Below, in pieces: positions 6,689 through 8,892 of a DNA stretch of 8,892 nucleotides. Numbering within the stretch: the stretch's first letter is position 1; each line of letters starts with the position of its first letter. This stretch comes from DATAYA01 sp036272815 (GTDB taxonomy: Bacteria > Pseudomonadota > Alphaproteobacteria > Acetobacterales > Acetobacteraceae): the NCBI GenBank assembly GCA_036272815.1, contig DATAYA010000064.1, positions 1 to 8,892 on the forward strand, in the 5' to 3' direction. Below the pieces are notes generated by a model. That model worked only from the letters and a program-made list of their open reading frames with translations, was not told the DNA's origin and did not search any database. Made by a program: the position numbers and the translations under genes.

Positions 6689-7462
6689 GTGGCTTCCGTC
6701 CCGTCGCGGATCGCGATCTACGGCGCCCCCACCCAGCTCGCGACGGAAGCGCGAGCCCGCCTGATCGGACGCTACGGCGACGCACCGCTCGATGTGGCAA
6801 AAGCGGTGGTGGCGCTGGGCGGCGACGGCTTCATGCTGGAGACGCTGCACCGCGTGCTCGGCCGCAGCCTGCCGGTCTATGGCATGAACTGCGGTTCGGT
6901 CGGGTTCCTGATGAACGCCTATGCCGAGGAGGGTCTGCCCGAGCGCATCGCGCAGGCGCAGGAGGCGGTGCTCAACCCGCTGCGGATGCGCGCCGTCACC
7001 GTCGCAGGGGAGGCGGAGGAGGCACTCGCGCTGAACGAGGTGAGCCTGCTGCGGCAGCGGCGGCAGTCGGCGAAGATAAGGATCTCGGTGGATGGGCGGG
7101 TGCGCCTGGCGGAGCTGATCTGCGACGGCGTGCTGGTCTCGACCCCGGCGGGCTCGACCGCCTACAACCTCTCGGCGCACGGACCGATCGTGCCGCTCAC
7201 GGCCAACCTGCTGCCGCTCACGCCGATCAGCGCCTTCCGCCCCCGGCGCTGGCGGGGCGCCCTGTTGCCGAGCGAGGCCGTCGTGCTGTTCGAGGCGCTG
7301 GAGGCGGACAAGCGGCCGGTGGCGGCGGCGACCGAATTCGCCGAGGTGCGCGACATCGCCTCGGTGGAGGTGCGCGAGGATCGCAGCGTCGCGGTGACGG
7401 TGCTGTTCGACCCGGATCAGGCGCTGTCGGAGCGGATCATCGTGGAGCAGTTTACGGTGTGA
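6689..7462 (+). CDS. nadK: NAD kinase
   Basis: A 257-residue ATP-NAD kinase that phosphorylates NAD to NADP, an essential cytoplasmic step. It shows the GGDG motif at 44-47 with catalytic D46, the NE motif (N116, E117) and the long nucleotide-binding signature around 146-167 (DGVLVSTPAGSTAYNLSAHG, then PIV). The length matches the short alphaproteobacterial enzymes. The GTG start at 6689 is the only reasonable one: it is six bases after the stop of the Nit hydrolase gene and leads straight into the first beta strand (RIAIYG). No good Shine-Dalgarno sequence precedes it, which suggests translational coupling to the hydrolase. Downstream genes are on the other strand, so this is the last gene of the unit. 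Confidence 0.96.
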   Translation: MASVPSRIAIYGAPTQLATEARARLIGRYGDAPLDVAKAVVALGGDGFMLETLHRVLGRSLPVYGMNCGSVGFLMNAYAEEGLPERIAQAQEAVLNPLRMRAVTVAGEAEEALALNEVSLLRQRRQSAKIRISVDGRVRLAELICDGVLVSTPAGSTAYNLSAHGPIVPLTANLLPLTPISAFRPRRWRGALLPSEAVVLFEALEADKRPVAAATEFAEVRDIASVEVREDRSVAVTVLFDPDQALSERIIVEQFTV

Positions 7463-7655
7463 CCGTCTTCAATCCCCACGCGCAGACCCAAGGGGACGGG
7501 GCGGGGTCGGCTGGCGTGCGGAGTGTGCCGGTGCAGACGGCGTGCCGTAGGTGACGCCGGCGGCGATAACGGGGCGGATCAACGCCGACCTCTCGATCGG
7601 CGCGCCCGGCGGGCCGAGCACGGACGCTACTCCACCTGACGCGCCGCCACGCCCG
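7463..7655. other. Non-coding gap between convergent genes
   Basis: This 193-bp tail-to-tail gap must hold the 3' ends of the nadK transcript and of the small minus-strand gene. One stem is visible, CGGCGT (7538-7543) with ACGCCG (7554-7559) around a 10-base loop. It has no T-run, so it is a weak terminator candidate. A short ACGGT/ACCGT hairpin (7454-7466) overlaps the nadK stop codon. Reading frames across the gap have no family resemblance. Confidence 0.5.
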
Positions 7656-7955
7656 TCAGTGCCCCGACCCGGCCTGCCACTGGGCGGCGCGGCCCGCCTG
7701 ATGCGCGCGCGCGGCCGCCCCCTGCGCGTGCTGCGCCGCGGCCGCCGCACCGGCGGGATTGCCGATGGCTTGCTGCTGCTGCGCCTCCCCGGCAGCTTTC
7801 CGGGCCTCCGCCTGCGCCTGACGGGCGGCCTGCTCCTTTTGCTGGACGCTCGGCGTCGCGATCAGCGCCGGTGGGGCGTTGCTGGTGGGCGCCGTCGCGG
7901 CGAGCGCAGGTGCGGCGAGCAGCAGCGAGGCGAGGACGAGGTGGCTGGGTCGCAT
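7656..7955 (-). CDS. Small exported Ala/Gln-rich protein, function unknown
   Basis: A 99-residue protein I cannot assign to a family. The first 19 residues form a textbook signal peptide: MRPSH, a hydrophobic core of L/A residues, then a cut site at ALA|ATAP. The mature part, about 80 residues, is dominated by Ala and Gln with scattered Lys, Arg and Glu (QQKEQAARQAQAEARKAAGE at 38-57). It is probably helical and of low complexity, with no cysteines in the mature chain. The periplasm is the expected location. A longer reading exists from 8018, but ATG 7955 is preferred because it begins the signal peptide and has AGGAAGGAG five bases upstream. It faces nadK tail to tail, and the phosphatase gene lies upstream beyond a hairpin element that probably separates the transcripts. 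The strong ribosome site and clear export signal argue that it is a real gene. Confidence 0.75.
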   Translation of the reverse strand: MRPSHLVLASLLLAAPALAATAPTSNAPPALIATPSVQQKEQAARQAQAEARKAAGEAQQQQAIGNPAGAAAAAQHAQGAAARAHQAGRAAQWQAGSGH

Positions 7956-7960
7956 GGCGG

Positions 7961-7969
7961 CTCCTTCCT
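7961..7969 (-). promoter_or_regulatory. Strong ribosome binding site of the small exported protein
   Basis: On the minus strand AGGAAGGAG lies five bases before ATG 7955. It fixes the start of the small gene and excludes the 21-residue extension from 8018. Confidence 0.75.
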
Positions 7970-8012
7970 GTGGTCGGAACGGATCGCGGCGGCGACGGTT
8001 GCCGGCAGGGAA

Positions 8013-8124
8013 GGCCAAGGGCCCCGCCCCTGGACCCCGCTCAAGGGAGGGCCTTGAGAATCCATTCTTGAAGAACGGGTTTCAAAAGGGCGACTGCCCT
8101 TTTCCGGGTCCGGGCAGAGCCCGG
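8013..8124. repeat. Multi-hairpin GC-rich intergenic element, copy 2
   Basis: Related to the element at 1043-1120 and in the same orientation. It keeps GGCCAAGGGC...GCCCCTGGACCCC at the left. On the right it keeps AAAAGGGC / GCCCTTTT (8084-8091 with 8096-8103, loop GACT) and CCGGGC / GCCCGG (8110-8115 with 8119-8124, loop AGA). About 37 bp not found in copy 1 sit in the middle and contain their own stem, CTCAAGG / CCTTGAG (8040-8046 with 8052-8058). Paired changes between copies preserve two stems. It lies just downstream of the phosphatase stop codon and upstream of the small exported-protein gene, so it may end or stabilise the phosphatase transcript. Confidence 0.72.
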
Positions 8125-8132
8125 GTTCCCTT

Positions 8133-8891
8133 TCACGCAGCAAGAAAACCCACCCGATCCCCCTCCAGCACCGCGCACGTCAACGCCCCGCCATAGACCG
8201 CGCCGGTGTCGATGCCGATGCGGTTGCGCCGCACCTCCGGTGCCGCCCTCGGCGTGTGGCCGTGGACCACCACGGCGCCGAAATCCGCCTCGCTGTGCAG
8301 GAAGCTGCCACGAATGCGGAGCAGGTCATCCGCCGCCTGATCCGCGAGCGCCACGCCCGGCCGGATGCCGGCGTGGACAAACAGGTAATTGCCCTCGGCA
8401 TGATGGAGCGGGCGTGCGCCCAGCCAGGCGAGGTCGCCGGCCGGGATCGCCGCCGCCCATGCCTCCGGCACGTCCTCGGCTGCGGCGCCCCAACTCGCGA
8501 GCGCAGCGCCGCCGCCGTTGAACAGCCATTCGCGCGCCGAGGCCTGATCGCCCGCGAGCGCGTCCAGCATCGTGCGCTCGTGATTCCCCATCAGGTTCAC
8601 CGTCGCCACACCGGGCGCGCCGGAAGCGAGCATCGCGACCACGCCGGCACTGTCCGGCCCGCGATCGACATAGTCGCCGAGATGCACGACGAGCACCGAC
8701 GCCACGGGCCGCGAGACGATGTCGGCCCGAATCGCGGCGTGCAAGACGGCGAGCCGGTCGCCGCAGCCGTGGATGTCGCCGATCGCATAGACCCGCCGAC
8801 CCGGTGGCAGCCAGCCGGGCGCGGGGCCAAGCTCCAAGAGGGCAGTCAGGCGGCGGATGACCTGCTCCGCATTCGTGGCAGCTTCCTGCAC
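8133..8891 (-). CDS. Metallophosphatase of the PP2A-like serine/threonine phosphatase family (5' end doubtful)
   Basis: A calcineurin-like metallophosphoesterase with all metal-site motifs in order: GDIHG at 38-42, GDYVDRG at 72-78, GNHE at 102-105, VHAG at 172-175 and HGHTP at 210-214, counting from the GTG at 8891. Relatives dephosphorylate Ser/Thr phosphoproteins or cleave diadenosine tetraphosphate; the sequence does not decide between them. The protein is probably cytoplasmic. The N-terminus is suspect. The first 15 residues come from the last 47 bases of the window, which are an exact inverted copy of 8294-8340 inside this same gene. They have no family resemblance, whereas the internal copy encodes the conserved LLRIRGSFLHSEADF region. 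The native start is therefore probably missing, and genuine sequence begins near residue 16. From about residue 31 onward the gene looks intact. A hairpin element follows its stop codon. Confidence 0.9.
   Translation of the reverse strand: MQEAATNAEQVIRRLTALLELGPAPGWLPPGRRVYAIGDIHGCGDRLAVLHAAIRADIVSRPVASVLVVHLGDYVDRGPDSAGVVAMLASGAPGVATVNLMGNHERTMLDALAGDQASAREWLFNGGGAALASWGAAAEDVPEAWAAAIPAGDLAWLGARPLHHAEGNYLFVHAGIRPGVALADQAADDLLRIRGSFLHSEADFGAVVVHGHTPRAAPEVRRNRIGIDTGAVYGGALTCAVLEGDRVGFLAA
8294..8340 (+). repeat. Inverted repeat, internal arm (47 bp)
   Basis: These 47 bases are the perfect reverse complement of 8846-8892. This arm lies in the phosphatase coding sequence and encodes, on the minus strand, part of the conserved LLRIRGSFLHS stretch, so it is most likely the original copy. 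The match ends after CGCCGCCTGA at 8340; the next bases differ. Confidence 0.95.
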
Positions 8892-8892
8892 A
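8846..8892 (-). repeat. Inverted repeat, edge arm (47 bp), probable chimeric end
   Basis: These bases are the perfect reverse complement of 8294-8340, and the match runs to the last base of the window. The 505 bp between the arms are phosphatase coding sequence. The peptide read through this arm (QEAATNAEQVIRRL) is unlike the family's N-termini. Either a contig-end join artefact or a genuine local inverted duplication would explain it; the first seems likelier. Confidence 0.9.

Noticed and set aside
5033..7180. Minus-strand open frame of 715 codons across three plus-strand genes
   Set aside because: It crosses the ELM1, Nit and NAD kinase genes, whose active-site motifs are intact, and its composition is that of a GC-rich shadow frame.
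7551..8057. Plus-strand frame of 168 codons across the small exported-protein gene
   Set aside because: It has no ribosome site and an Arg/Gly-rich sequence, and the opposite strand has a proper signal peptide and Shine-Dalgarno sequence. It also runs into the hairpin element.

Overview
The window is very GC-rich and densely coded. Gene types and codon use suggest an alphaproteobacterium, most likely Acetobacteraceae or another Rhodospirillales. This rests on GC content, the bacterial ELM1-family gene, the M81 (MlrC-like) gene and the GC-rich hairpin elements between genes; there is no rRNA or other taxonomic marker.

Left part (1-4715) is an uptake and catabolism region. It opens with the last 50 codons of one sugar ABC-transporter permease. 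A second permease of the MalG type overlaps it by 8 bp. A gene on the minus strand for an M81 metallopeptidase follows, ending tail to tail with the permease. Divergent from that gene, across a 119-bp gap, lies a GH31 glycosidase. This GH31 enzyme carries all residues I know of that separate sulfoquinovosidases from ordinary alpha-glucosidases (K249, E275, R288, W291, Y496; the 'KERWY' signature). The region may therefore be part of a locus for import and breakdown of sulfoquinovosyl glycerol, the headgroup of plant and cyanobacterial sulfolipid. Only the glycosidase call is firm; the transporter's substrate is inferred from position. No downstream sulfolytic enzymes are visible.

Middle part (4796-7462) holds three plus-strand genes: an ELM1/DUF1022 protein with a poorly conserved N-terminus, a Nit-type carbon-nitrogen hydrolase, and NAD kinase. 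The last two are only 6 bp apart and are probably cotranscribed.

Right part (7463-8892) is on the minus strand. It holds a small exported Ala/Gln-rich protein of unknown function and a PP2A-like metallophosphatase that reaches the window edge.

Two structural signals stand out. A multi-hairpin GC-rich element occurs twice (1043-1120 and 8013-8124) with base changes that preserve pairing. The last 47 bases of the window are a perfect reverse complement of 8294-8340, inside the phosphatase gene. The internal copy encodes a conserved part of the enzyme, so the edge copy probably reflects a chimeric join or contig-end artefact, and the phosphatase N-terminus should not be trusted.
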